Of a stretch of 64,000 nt of DNA, positions 47,248 to 55,767 are shown one piece after another. Positions within the stretch are counted from its first letter, which is position 1. Every line of letters starts with the position of its first letter. The notes beneath the pieces are model-generated. The model worked only from the letters and a program-made list of their open reading frames with translations. It had not been told where the DNA came from and searched no databases. Source of the DNA: Variovorax gracilis (GTDB taxonomy: Bacteria > Pseudomonadota > Gammaproteobacteria > Burkholderiales > Burkholderiaceae_C). The stretch spans positions 620,001 to 684,000 of the forward strand of contig NZ_JASZYF010000001.1 in the NCBI RefSeq assembly GCF_030317115.1. Reading direction: 5' to 3'. The translations under genes were made by a program, and so were the position numbers.

Positions 47248-47916
47248 TCAGTATGCGACCGGTAGCGGGTCGAGCGATCTCCAAATATACCAAGTCGCCA
47301 CGCTGCAGTAAGGGGCCCAGGCAACGGCCACCTCGCGCGCATCGCTGCGGCTGACGGGATCGCCCGAGAAATAGTTCTGACTGATGCCGTTGATCAGGCC
47401 GAGGTCGTCCAGAGGCAGCACATTGGGCCGCATCAGGTGGAAGATCAGGAACATTTCGGCGGTCCAGCGGCCGATACCGCGAATCGCGATCAGCTCCGCG
47501 ATGATCATCTCGTCGGACATGTTCTCCCACGCGTCGACGTGCACGGCGCCCGAATCGAAATGAAGGGCCAGGTCGACGAGGTATTCCACCTTGCGAACCG
47601 ACAGGCCGGCCGCGCGCATGTCGTCGACCTTGAGTTTGAGCACGCTGGCCGGCGCCATCCTGCGTGGAAGCTTGGCAAAGCGGTCCCAGACGGATTGAGC
47701 CGCCTGCACCGAAACCTGCTGCCCCACGATGCTGCGCGCCAGCGTGGTGAAGGCATCGCCGCGCGACTCGAGGCAGGCGTCGCCGAAGCGCGGAATCAAC
47801 CGCTTCATGACGCGGTCCTTCTTGGCGAGGTGCTTGCAGGCTTCTTCCCAGTAATCGGGCGTGAAGACCTGGACCAGCGGCTCCTTGGCCACGGCTGTCG
47901 TTCTCGCCGCGTTCAC
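47248..47916 (-). CDS. DNA-3-methyladenine glycosylase (AlkA-like, HhH-GPD superfamily)
   Basis: 222 residues. Base-excision enzyme removing alkylated purines. The helix-hairpin-helix is [17 protein letters not shown], followed by [11 protein letters not shown] with the catalytic Asp. The N-terminal region [19 protein letters not shown] is typical of this branch, which lacks the extra N-terminal domain of E. coli AlkA and has no iron-sulfur cluster cysteines. The start is GTG 47916, overlapping the cysS stop (GTGA), so it is translationally coupled to cysS, an arrangement I recall from Comamonadaceae. Confidence 0.93.
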   Translation of the reverse strand: MNAARTTAVAKEPLVQVFTPDYWEEACKHLAKKDRVMKRLIPRFGDACLESRGDAFTTLARSIVGQQVSVQAAQSVWDRFAKLPRRMAPASVLKLKVDDMRAAGLSVRKVEYLVDLALHFDSGAVHVDAWENMSDEMIIAELIAIRGIGRWTAEMFLIFHLMRPNVLPLDDLGLINGISQNYFSGDPVSRSDAREVAVAWAPYCSVATWYIWRSLDPLPVAY

Positions 47917-49289
47917 TGGGCCGACGTCCAGGTCGTGCCCGTGGGCGAGTCCTTGAGCACGATGCCCTGCGCGAGCAGGTCATTGCGGATACGGTCGGCC
48001 TCGGCGAAGTTCTTTGCGGCCTTGGCATCGGCTCGCTGCTGGATCAGCGCCTGGACGGACGCCTCGTCCAGCGTCGCTCCCGCCTGCAGGAAACCCTGCG
48101 GGTCACCCTGGAGAATCCCCAGGCAGGCGCCCAACGCCTTCAGCAGGCCGGCCGAGTCGGGCGACTTCGTCCGGTTGACCTCGCCGACCAGGTCGAACAG
48201 CACCGCCACGGCTTCGGGAGTGCCGAAGTCCTCGTCCATCGCCGCCTTGAAGCGGGCCGCGTACGCATTGCTCCAATCGATCGTCACTGGAGCGGGCGCC
48301 ACGAGATGCAGCGCGGTATACAGGCGCTTCAGCGAATTGCGTGCATCGTCCAGGTGCACGTCGCTGTAGTTGAGCGGGCTGCGGTAGTGCGCGCGCACGA
48401 CGAAAAACCGGATGGTCTCGGCGTCGTACTTCTTCAGCACGTCGCGGATGAGGAAGAAGTTGCCCAGGCTCTTGGACATCTTCTCGTCATCGATGTTGAT
48501 GAAGCCGTTGTGCATCCAGGTGCGTGCCAGCGGCTTGCCGTTGGCACCCTCGCTTTGCGCGATCTCGTTCTCGTGATGCGGAAACTGCAAGTCCGCCCCA
48601 CCGCCGTGGATGTCGAGGGTTTCGCCGAGAAGCTTGCACGCCATGGCCGAGCACTCGATGTGCCAGCCGGGGCGGCCCGGACCGAATTCGCTGGCCCACT
48701 TCACCTCTTCGGGCTCAGTAGGCTTGGCGCTCTTCCAGAGGACCGGGTCGAGCGGGTCGTCCTTTCCGTCCAGAACGGCGACGCGCTCGCCGGCATGGAG
48801 TTCGTCGAGTGTCTTGCCGCTGAGCTTGCCGTAGCCGGGGAACTTGCGCACCGCGTAGTTCACGTCACCGTTCGGCGAGCGGTAGGCGAGGCCCTTTTTC
48901 TCCAGCGTCGCGATCATCGAAAGCATCTGCGGAATGAACTCCGTCGCGCGGGGCTCGTGTGTAGGCCGTTCGATGCCCAGCGCGTCGGCGTCCTCGTGCA
49001 GTGCAACGATCATGCGATCGGTGAGCGCACGGATGCTCTCGCCGTTCTCGACGGCACGGCGGATGATCTTGTCGTCGATGTCGGTGATGTTGCGAACGTA
49101 GTCGACCACGAGGCCCGACGTCCTGAGCCACCGCTGCACCACGTCGAACGCGATCATCGAGCGCGCATGGCCCAGGTGGCAGTAGTCATACACCGTCATG
49201 CCGCACACGTACATGCGCACCCTGCCAGGTTGCAGAGGAGAAAATTCCTCCAGTTCACGCGAAAGCGTGTTGTAGATGCGAAGACTCAT
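47913..49289 (-). CDS. cysS: Cysteinyl-tRNA synthetase
   Basis: Class I synthetase of 458 residues. The zinc/cysteine pocket and HIGH motif are in [26 protein letters not shown], the KMSKS loop is [11 protein letters not shown], and WHIECSAM contributes further zinc ligands. The start at 49289 ([16 protein letters not shown]) is family-typical; the upstream ATG 49322 is rejected. It heads the minus-strand run cysS-glycosylase-accA-tilS-lysC. Confidence 0.97.
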   Translation of the reverse strand: MSLRIYNTLSRELEEFSPLQPGRVRMYVCGMTVYDYCHLGHARSMIAFDVVQRWLRTSGLVVDYVRNITDIDDKIIRRAVENGESIRALTDRMIVALHEDADALGIERPTHEPRATEFIPQMLSMIATLEKKGLAYRSPNGDVNYAVRKFPGYGKLSGKTLDELHAGERVAVLDGKDDPLDPVLWKSAKPTEPEEVKWASEFGPGRPGWHIECSAMACKLLGETLDIHGGGADLQFPHHENEIAQSEGANGKPLARTWMHNGFINIDDEKMSKSLGNFFLIRDVLKKYDAETIRFFVVRAHYRSPLNYSDVHLDDARNSLKRLYTALHLVAPAPVTIDWSNAYAARFKAAMDEDFGTPEAVAVLFDLVGEVNRTKSPDSAGLLKALGACLGILQGDPQGFLQAGATLDEASVQALIQQRADAKAAKNFAEADRIRNDLLAQGIVLKDSPTGTTWTSAQ

Positions 49290-49396
49290 GGGCTCGGAAA
49301 ACGTCGGTTCGCGCGCGTGCAAGAACGGGCGAAGGACGCTATTTTTTCAGGGGTGGAAGTGATGTTGCAACGAGGACCTTGACGTGGGCCCTCGGC

Positions 49397-49402
49397 TACA
49401 AT
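49397..49402 (+). promoter_or_regulatory. Candidate -10 element upstream of the TPR gene
   Basis: GGCTACAAT carries a strong -10 hexamer (TACAAT), but the TTGACG at 49379-49384 is only 12 nt upstream, so it is not a standard -35 partner. A start site near 49409 would give a leader of about 75 nt. Confidence 0.4.
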
Positions 49403-49482
49403 CCTGCGCATTGTAAACGGCCACCGGCGGATATTTTCTTCGTGTTTACGAAGGCCCGCATCCCCCTTTCTCTCGAGGCTTC

Positions 49483-50064
49483 ATGAAGCACGCCGCTTTC
49501 CCGTTCTCATCCCTCCTCCGAATTTTCCCGGCCCTGCTGCTGGCGCTCGTGGTCGGCGCGGCCCATGCCGACGATTATTCCGACGTCAACGCACTCCTGC
49601 GCCAGGGCAAGGCGGACGAGGCGCTGACAAAGGCAGATGCCTACATCGCCGGCAAGCCGCGCGATCCCCAGATGCGCTTCCTGCGCGGCGTCATCCTGAC
49701 GGAGCAAGGCAAGCAGGCCGAGGCGACCGCAGCCTTCACGCAGCTCACCCAGGAATTCCCGGAGCTGCCCGAACCCTACAACAACCTGGCCGCGCTGTAT
49801 GCCGCACAAAGCCAGTTCGACAAGGCTCGTTCCGCGCTCGAAATGGCGATCAAGCTCAACCCCGAATACGCCACGGCGCACGAGAATCTCGGCGACGTCT
49901 ACGCTCGTCTCGCCGCCCAGTCCTATGGGCGGGCGCAGCAACTCGAAGCCGGCAACACCACGGTGCCTCCAAAGCTCGCGCTGATCCGCCAGATGTTCAG
50001 CACACCCACGGCCAACGCGCTGCCCCCGGCGACGTCGGCCGCCCGCAAGCCCGTGCGCCAATAA
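49483..50064 (+). CDS. Secreted tetratricopeptide-repeat protein
   Basis: 193 residues. A signal peptide (cut after about residue 29, GAAHA) precedes three or four TPR units (SDVNALLRQGKADEALTKADAYI; MRFLRGVILTEQGKQAEATAAFTQL; PEPYNNLAALYAAQSQFDKARSALEMAIKLNP; ATAHENLGDVYARLA). The Pro/Ala-rich tail is not repeat-like. TPR proteins of this type act as periplasmic assembly scaffolds. It precedes two cyclophilin genes and may be cotranscribed with them (about 50 nt gap). The partner is unknown. Confidence 0.88.
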   Translation: MKHAAFPFSSLLRIFPALLLALVVGAAHADDYSDVNALLRQGKADEALTKADAYIAGKPRDPQMRFLRGVILTEQGKQAEATAAFTQLTQEFPELPEPYNNLAALYAAQSQFDKARSALEMAIKLNPEYATAHENLGDVYARLAAQSYGRAQQLEAGNTTVPPKLALIRQMFSTPTANALPPATSAARKPVRQ

Positions 50065-50116
50065 GCCACGTTCAGACCGCGCCGTGGCGCATCTCTTTCT
50101 CGAAAGCGATCCTCTC

Positions 50117-50698
50117 GTGACACTTCAAGCCTTTTCGCGCCGCACGGCGCTGGTCCTGGCCACGGCGCTGGCCCTCGCAGGCACCGCCAGTTGGGCGCAG
50201 AACGCGCCGCGCGTGAAGCTCGCCACCTCGGCCGGCGACATCGTGATCGAACTGGCGCCCGACAAGGCACCGAAGACGGTCGACAACTTCCTGCAGTACG
50301 TCAAGGACAAGCACTACGACGGCACGGTGTTCCACCGCGTCATCGACGGCTTCATGATCCAGGGTGGCGGCTTCACCTCCGACATGAAGCAGAAACCGAC
50401 GCGCGCGCCCGTGCCGCTCGAAGCCGGCAACGGCCTCAAGAACGACAAATACACGGTCGCGATGGCGCGCACTTCCGACCCCAACTCCGCCACGTCGCAG
50501 TTCTTCATCAACGTCGTCGACAACGCCCGCCTCAACGCGCCCAACCCGGACGGCTACGGCTACACCGTGTTCGGCAAGGTCGTCTCCGGCACCGAGGTCG
50601 TCGACAAAATCCGCGCCGCGCGCACGGGCAACAAGGGCGGAATGTCGGACGTTCCGCTCGAAACCATCACCATCCAATCCGCCACCCTGGCGAAGTAA
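50117..50698 (+). CDS. Periplasmic cyclophilin-type peptidyl-prolyl isomerase
   Basis: 193 residues from GTG 50117. A signal peptide (SRRTALVLATALALAGTASWAQ) leads a cyclophilin domain (VKLATSAGDIVIELAPDKAPKTVDNFLQYV ... FHRVIDGFMIQGGGF ... FGKVVSGTEVVDKI). The conserved FHRVI and MIQGGG blocks form the active site. GTG 50084 would add 11 residues before the signal and is the alternative start. It is PpiA-like, with the second, cytoplasmic cyclophilin 15 nt downstream. Confidence 0.9.
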   Translation: MTLQAFSRRTALVLATALALAGTASWAQNAPRVKLATSAGDIVIELAPDKAPKTVDNFLQYVKDKHYDGTVFHRVIDGFMIQGGGFTSDMKQKPTRAPVPLEAGNGLKNDKYTVAMARTSDPNSATSQFFINVVDNARLNAPNPDGYGYTVFGKVVSGTEVVDKIRAARTGNKGGMSDVPLETITIQSATLAK

Positions 50699-50713
50699 TC
50701 CGAAGGAGCCCTC

Positions 50714-51223
50714 ATGAGCAACCCCCAAGTCGAACTGCACATCAAGGACAAGGGCGTGATCACGCTCGAACTCGATCAGGACAAGGCGCCCAAGTCAGTC
50801 GCCAACTTTCTGGAGTACGTGACCAAGGGACACTACGACAACACCGTGTTCCACCGCGTCATCCCCGGCTTCATGGTGCAGGGCGGCGGTTTCGAGCCCG
50901 GCATGTCGCAAAAGCCGACCGGCGCCGAGATCCAGAACGAAGCCAACAACGGCCTCAAGAACGACAACTACACGGTCGCGATGGCACGCACCAGCGCGCC
51001 CCACTCCGCCACCGCGCAGTTCTTCATCAACGTGGCCGACAACGGCTTCCTGAACCACACCGCGCCGTCGGCGCAGGGCTGGGGCTATGCCGTGTTCGGC
51101 AAGGTGATCGACGGCAAGGACGTGGTCGACAAGATCAAGGCCGTCAAGACCGGCCGCAAGGGCTTCCATGACGACGTGCCGCTCGAGGACGTCGTGATCG
51201 AGAAGGCCGTCGTCAAGAGCTGA
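50714..51223 (+). CDS. ppiB: Cytoplasmic cyclophilin-type peptidyl-prolyl isomerase
   Basis: 169 residues without a signal peptide. It is a single cyclophilin domain, clearly duplicated from its neighbour: [46 protein letters not shown], and [26 protein letters not shown] precedes ATG 50714. It catalyses cis-trans proline isomerisation in the cytoplasm. It is followed by lpxH 11 nt later. Confidence 0.94.
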   Translation: MSNPQVELHIKDKGVITLELDQDKAPKSVANFLEYVTKGHYDNTVFHRVIPGFMVQGGGFEPGMSQKPTGAEIQNEANNGLKNDNYTVAMARTSAPHSATAQFFINVADNGFLNHTAPSAQGWGYAVFGKVIDGKDVVDKIKAVKTGRKGFHDDVPLEDVVIEKAVVKS

Positions 51224-51234
51224 GTCCGCGCACC

Positions 51235-51993
51235 GTGGCGTTCGCCGAGATCGTCGCTCCTGCAGGCTGGCGCACGGTCGACCTGATCTCCGACCTCCAT
51301 CTGCAGGCCTCGGACGCGGCAACCTTCGGTGCCTGGCAGGGCTATCTCGAGACCACGCCGGCCGACGCGATCTTCATCCTCGGTGATCTGTTCGAGGTCT
51401 GGATCGGCGACGACGCAGCCACCCTCCCCGGCTTCGAGGCGCAATGCGCCGAGGTGCTGCACACGGCGGCCGCGCGCCGTCCGATCTACTTCATGCACGG
51501 GAACCGAGACTTCCTTGTAGGCGCAGCGTTCGCGGCCCAATGCGGGCTGACGCTGATTGAGGATCCCACCGTGCTGGCGCTGCACGACAGGCGCTGGCTG
51601 CTCAGCCACGGCGACGCACTCTGCCTCGACGACACGGATTACCTCCGGTTCCGGGCCCAGGTACGGACGCCAGCCTGGAAGGAAGCCGTTCTCGCCCGGC
51701 CGATGGAAGAGCGTCGCGCACTGGCGCGCTCCGTGCGCGCACAAAGCGAGGACCGCAAGCAAAGCCCCGGCATGGTCTGGGCCGACGTCGATGCAGACGC
51801 CGCGCGCGACTGGCTGCGCCAGGCCAACGCGACCACGCTCGTCCATGGCCACACCCACAAGCCGGCCACGCACTCGCTGGGCGACGGCCTCGATCGCATC
51901 GTGCTGAGCGACTGGGACGTCACCGCCCACCCGGCGCGTGCGCAGTTGCTTTGCATCTCCAGCGCCGGCGCGAAACGCGTCGACCTGCGCTGA
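51235..51993 (+). CDS. lpxH: UDP-2,3-diacylglucosamine diphosphatase LpxH
   Basis: 252-residue metallophosphoesterase that makes lipid X in the lipid A pathway, at the inner face of the membrane. Metal-ligand motifs are in order: DLISDLHL, GDLFEVWIGDD, GNRDFL, SHGDAL and HGHTHKP. The start is GTG 51235, 11 nt after the ppiB stop. The stop overlaps the mtfA start (TGATG). Length and motif order are normal. Confidence 0.95.
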   Translation: MAFAEIVAPAGWRTVDLISDLHLQASDAATFGAWQGYLETTPADAIFILGDLFEVWIGDDAATLPGFEAQCAEVLHTAAARRPIYFMHGNRDFLVGAAFAAQCGLTLIEDPTVLALHDRRWLLSHGDALCLDDTDYLRFRAQVRTPAWKEAVLARPMEERRALARSVRAQSEDRKQSPGMVWADVDADAARDWLRQANATTLVHGHTHKPATHSLGDGLDRIVLSDWDVTAHPARAQLLCISSAGAKRVDLR

Positions 51994-52790
51994 TGTTCTC
52001 CTGGTTGCGCAGCCTGCGCGCGCCGCCCCGAATCCCGGACGCCGCCTGGCATGCGACCCTCGCACGCTACCGCTTTCTCGGCGAACGGCCGGCAGCGGAC
52101 GTGGAGCGCCTGCGTCAACTCGCCGCGGAATTCCTGCGCGACAAGCGCTTTCACGGTGCGCACGGCTTCGTGATTACCGACGAAGTCGCGCTGGCAGTGG
52201 CGGCGCAGGCCGTGCTGCCCGTGCTGCACCTCAAGGGCGGACTCAACTGGTACGACGATTTCGTCGGGATCGTGATGCACCCGTCCGAAGCCGTTGCGGT
52301 CCGCAAGACGACCGACGACACCGGCGTGGTGCATGAATACGAAGAGGTCGTTGCCGGCGAGGCCATGGACCGCGGCCCGGTGATGCTGAGTTGGCAGGAC
52401 GTGCTCGCAAGCAGCGTCACGCGAGCCGAGGGCTACAACGTCGTGATCCATGAGTTCGTCCACAAGATCGATCTGCGCGGCGGCGGTGCGTTCGATGGCT
52501 GCCCGCCCCTGCCGCCCGGCTTCCGGGGCACCTCGAGTTCGCGGGACGCACGCGCCGCGTGGTTTGCAGTGCTGCAGCCGGCCTACGACACTTTCCGCGA
52601 GCAAACCATCTTGGCGGAACGCTTCGGCGGGGAGCCTCCTTGGCTGGACGACTACGGCGCACAATCGACCGGCGAATTCTTCGCGGTCGCCTGCGAGGCC
52701 TACTTCGTGAATCGCGCCCGACTGCAAGCCGACTTCCCGGCACTGGTGTCGCTCTTCGACGAGTTCTTCACGCCGACGGACAAGGCGTGA
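51993..52790 (+). CDS. mtfA: M90-family zinc metallopeptidase MtfA
   Basis: 265 residues. The zinc-binding HEFVH at His153-Glu154-His157 (VVIHEFVHKID) and the downstream Glu in STGEFFAVACEAYF fit the MtfA (Mlc titration factor) family. MtfA relatives bind a glucose-repressor protein in enterobacteria; whether a partner exists here is unknown. The start at 51993 overlaps the lpxH stop; an upstream ATG in the lpxH frame region is rejected. It converges with the DUF349 gene. Confidence 0.92.
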   Translation: MFSWLRSLRAPPRIPDAAWHATLARYRFLGERPAADVERLRQLAAEFLRDKRFHGAHGFVITDEVALAVAAQAVLPVLHLKGGLNWYDDFVGIVMHPSEAVAVRKTTDDTGVVHEYEEVVAGEAMDRGPVMLSWQDVLASSVTRAEGYNVVIHEFVHKIDLRGGGAFDGCPPLPPGFRGTSSSRDARAAWFAVLQPAYDTFREQTILAERFGGEPPWLDDYGAQSTGEFFAVACEAYFVNRARLQADFPALVSLFDEFFTPTDKA

Positions 52791-52829
52791 TCGGCGGCCT
52801 GCCCGAAGGCAGACCGACCCTCTTCAAAT

Positions 52830-55676
52830 TTACTTCCGCAGGAGCGCCTTCAGCGCGTTTTGCAGGCGACGTGCCGACGCCGCATCGTGCGGTGCCGCCA
52901 GCACCTTGCCGGCATCCTGACCCCAGGTCTGAGCCGGCGCCGGATCGCCGCGTCGCGTCAGGAGCTTGAGTTGCAAGGCACGGCGCGCTTCGAGTTGTTC
53001 GGCTGGCGTGGGCACTTCCGCCGCCATTTCGAGTCGCAGCAATGCCTCGGCCGCGTCGTTCGCCTGCGCCGACGGAGCAGAACCCAAGGCTTGCGACCAA
53101 CCGGTGCGAACCGCCGGGGTCACGGCACGGCCGAGTTCCTGGACGCTGGGCAGTTGCGCCGCATCGCGCTTCTCCCATGCACCGAGCACCTGCGTGAGCG
53201 CTTCGCCGTGGGCCTGCGCCGCGAGCTTGCGCAGCGCGAGGTCGGCGCGCTCGAGCGCTTCGCGTTGCGCGCGGAACGCCGCATCGCCCAGACGCGGACC
53301 GCGGTCCTCGAAGCGCGGCGGACGGTCGCCAAAGCGTCCGCCGCCGGCGGGTGCGCCGCGATCGCCTCGGTCACCAGGGCGTGGGGGCCGCTCGCCGGGT
53401 CGACCACCGGGCGCGCCGCGGCTGTCACGGCGATCTCCAAACTTGCCGCCGCGGCCGGTCGGTGCGGGTTCGGCCTTCTTGTTCCCTGGGCGGTCATCGC
53501 CACGCACCGCGATCACTGGTTTGGGGGCGGGCTTCGGAGGCGCTGTCGGCGCGGGAGTGGATTCCGCCGCTTCGGCGTCGGCGCGTGCCGACGGGTCCGC
53601 GCCGTCCGCGGGCGCGACCAGATCGTCGGCAGGCGCCGCGGCCTCGGCCGGCACGCCGGCAGGCGCAGCCCCGGCATCCTCGGGCGCGGGCGACTGTCCG
53701 GCGCTTTCGCCGAACTCGGCCGCGGCCTGACCCGGGGCGACCACTTCCGTGGCACCCACGGCGGGGCCGTCGGCTTGCGCAGCCTGGGTCGGCTCCGCCG
53801 TCGCAGACTTCGGTGCCGGCGGCGGCACTTCGCCACGCATCGCGGCTTCCAGTTGCGCCACAGCGGCGCGGATCTTCTGCGCGTCACCGGTGTTGTTGGC
53901 TGCTTCGAGCGCCTTGGATGCGTTCAGCACATGGCGATCGTGCTCGCTCATCGCTGACGAGGCCTTTTCGCGCTCCGCGCTCTTGCGATTGAAAGCCTCG
54001 TCGATCGGGGCGCGGAAGGCATCCCACATCTTCTGTTCGTGACGGCGATCGAGCGGCACCGACTGCGCTTCCGCCTGCCAGCGTTGCTGCAGCGCCTTGA
54101 CTGCGTCGATGCGCAGCACCGGCGCAGCACCGAGCTCGGTCGCCTCGGCGATCATGGCCTGGCGACGCTCGACGCTCGCCTTCTGAGCGGCCTCAAAAGG
54201 CGTACGCGCGGCGCCAAACACTTCATTCCATTGCGCTTGCAGTTCTGCAAACACCTTTTCGCCGACATGGCCTGCATCACGCCAGCGATCGGCGAACTGG
54301 TGCAGTGCGCGGTTGTGCGCCTTCAGGTCCGATGCCTGCGCATGCTCTGCCGCCCAGGCCTTCACTTCCTCAATCAGCGCGACACGCTGGGCGCGGTGCT
54401 CGGCCGCGTCGGCCCGGACCTTTTCGAGCCAGGCCTCGACCACCTTGTGGGCTTCGTTGCATGCTTCATCGAAGCGCTTCCAAAGGGCGTGGTTGGGCAC
54501 GCCACCCTGATCGGACTGTTTCCACTGCTCGCGCAGGCTGCGCAAGGTTTCCTGCATCTTGCGACCGCCGAGGGCCTGGCCCTCGGGACGCTTCAACAGG
54601 CCTTCGGCCTTGGCGACCAGTTCTTCGCGAACCTTGTCGGCGCTCCAGCGCTGCCAGCCTTCGAGTTCGCCGGCGGCGACCAGGGCCGCGTGCACACGGG
54701 CTTCGAGCGCAGCGTCGACCAGTCGGCCGTGCTCCTTGAGCACCGCACGCAGCGCAGCGGCCGCTCCCGCACTCGCCTTGCCGTGGCCTTCGGCGGTTTC
54801 CTGCTCGAGCTTGGCCAGCGCGGCCTGGACGGCGTCCTGCGCGGCCGCCCGCTTTTCAGGATCGACCTTCGGTGCCGCAGGCTTCTGCGCCGCGGGCGGT
54901 GCAGCCTCGGGCGCACCGCCTCGCGCGATACGGAGTTCATCCGCCCACACCGGCACGGGGGGCAGCGGCGCGGCGGCATCGGCCGCAGCGGACTGGGCCT
55001 GGGCCAGTGCGCCATGGAATGCGTCGGACACTACCAGCAGTTGCGCCTTGGAGGATTCGAGCTGCGGCGCGAACCTCGCGTCGAGGCTGCTCCAGTTGCC
55101 GTCGGCGATGATATCGGCGGCCTGTTGCTGCCAGTGCGCAACGTCGGCGCGCAGGGCTTCTTCGGCGGCCTGGGCGTCGCGCCAGCTCTTCGTTGACAGC
55201 ACCTCGAAGCGCTGCGCCAGCAGCACGGCGGCCTCGCGATGGACTTGTGCGCGGTGCTGCAGATCCTCGATGCCCTTGACACGTTCGGCGAGCCGCAGCT
55301 TGAACCCTGCGAGCGGCTCGCGCGACAAGGGCGCCCCCGCCTTGGCGGCATCGCGCTGCCAGGCGAGCGCGTCGGCGATGTTGAGCTTGGGCTGCGCCAG
55401 CAAAGCCTCTGCCTTGTGCGTCCACTCGACCGCAATGGCCTCCTGGTCCTTGGCACGCCGGAGTTCGTCGAGCTTTTCGCGCAGCGGGCGCGCAGCCCCC
55501 TTGTCGCGGCCGCTCATTTCCTTGAACACGTCCTGCACGCGCTCGGGCGCCGGGTTGCTCGCGAGCCATTCGCGGATGCGCTGCGCACGCTCGCCGGAAG
55601 TGGGCGCAGTGAACGCGCCCCCGGTCAACGTGTCGAGGGACTGGATGTCGTGAGGCTTGGAGGAAGTTGAAGTCAC
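52830..55676 (-). CDS. Large DUF349 repeat protein
   Basis: 948 residues, mostly alpha-helical. Several DUF349-type repeats can be seen (for example LQKQWK-like REQWKQSDQGGVPNHALWKRFDEACNEAH and RWRDAGHVGEKVFAELQAQWNEVFGAARTPFEAAQ). A low-complexity Ala/Pro-rich stretch and an RGG/DR-rich segment (GDRPPRFEDRGPRLGD) come before the C-terminal helices. The start is GTG 55676 (MTSTSSKPHDIQSLD); a longer frame reads through the terminator at 55.7 kb and is rejected. DUF349 proteins are of unknown function, some linked to ribosome-associated or stress roles. It converges with mtfA. Confidence 0.85.
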   Translation of the reverse strand: MTSTSSKPHDIQSLDTLTGGAFTAPTSGERAQRIREWLASNPAPERVQDVFKEMSGRDKGAARPLREKLDELRRAKDQEAIAVEWTHKAEALLAQPKLNIADALAWQRDAAKAGAPLSREPLAGFKLRLAERVKGIEDLQHRAQVHREAAVLLAQRFEVLSTKSWRDAQAAEEALRADVAHWQQQAADIIADGNWSSLDARFAPQLESSKAQLLVVSDAFHGALAQAQSAAADAAAPLPPVPVWADELRIARGGAPEAAPPAAQKPAAPKVDPEKRAAAQDAVQAALAKLEQETAEGHGKASAGAAAALRAVLKEHGRLVDAALEARVHAALVAAGELEGWQRWSADKVREELVAKAEGLLKRPEGQALGGRKMQETLRSLREQWKQSDQGGVPNHALWKRFDEACNEAHKVVEAWLEKVRADAAEHRAQRVALIEEVKAWAAEHAQASDLKAHNRALHQFADRWRDAGHVGEKVFAELQAQWNEVFGAARTPFEAAQKASVERRQAMIAEATELGAAPVLRIDAVKALQQRWQAEAQSVPLDRRHEQKMWDAFRAPIDEAFNRKSAEREKASSAMSEHDRHVLNASKALEAANNTGDAQKIRAAVAQLEAAMRGEVPPPAPKSATAEPTQAAQADGPAVGATEVVAPGQAAAEFGESAGQSPAPEDAGAAPAGVPAEAAAPADDLVAPADGADPSARADAEAAESTPAPTAPPKPAPKPVIAVRGDDRPGNKKAEPAPTGRGGKFGDRRDSRGAPGGRPGERPPRPGDRGDRGAPAGGGRFGDRPPRFEDRGPRLGDAAFRAQREALERADLALRKLAAQAHGEALTQVLGAWEKRDAAQLPSVQELGRAVTPAVRTGWSQALGSAPSAQANDAAEALLRLEMAAEVPTPAEQLEARRALQLKLLTRRGDPAPAQTWGQDAGKVLAAPHDAASARRLQNALKALLRK

Positions 55677-55698
55677 TGCGCGAATGTCGTTATCTGTA

Positions 55699-55732
55699 GA
55701 GAAAAAGCGAAGGCGCCGGCATTTGCCGGCGC
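55699..55732 (-). terminator. Intrinsic terminator after the DUF748 gene
   Basis: GCGCCGGC-AAAT-GCCGGCGC (55725-55732 with 55713-55720, minus-strand reading) forms a stem of 8 bp, with CTTCGCTTTTTCTC after it. It lies 36 nt past the DUF748 stop and ends shortly before the DUF349 start. Confidence 0.8.
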
Positions 55733-55767
55733 ACCGCCCCATTTTCACCGACTTGCGGCTGCCTGGA

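Noticed and set aside
49379..49402. TTGACG and TACAAT as a complete promoter before the TPR gene
   Set aside because: The spacing is 12 nt, too short for sigma-70; only the -10 element is kept as a weak feature.
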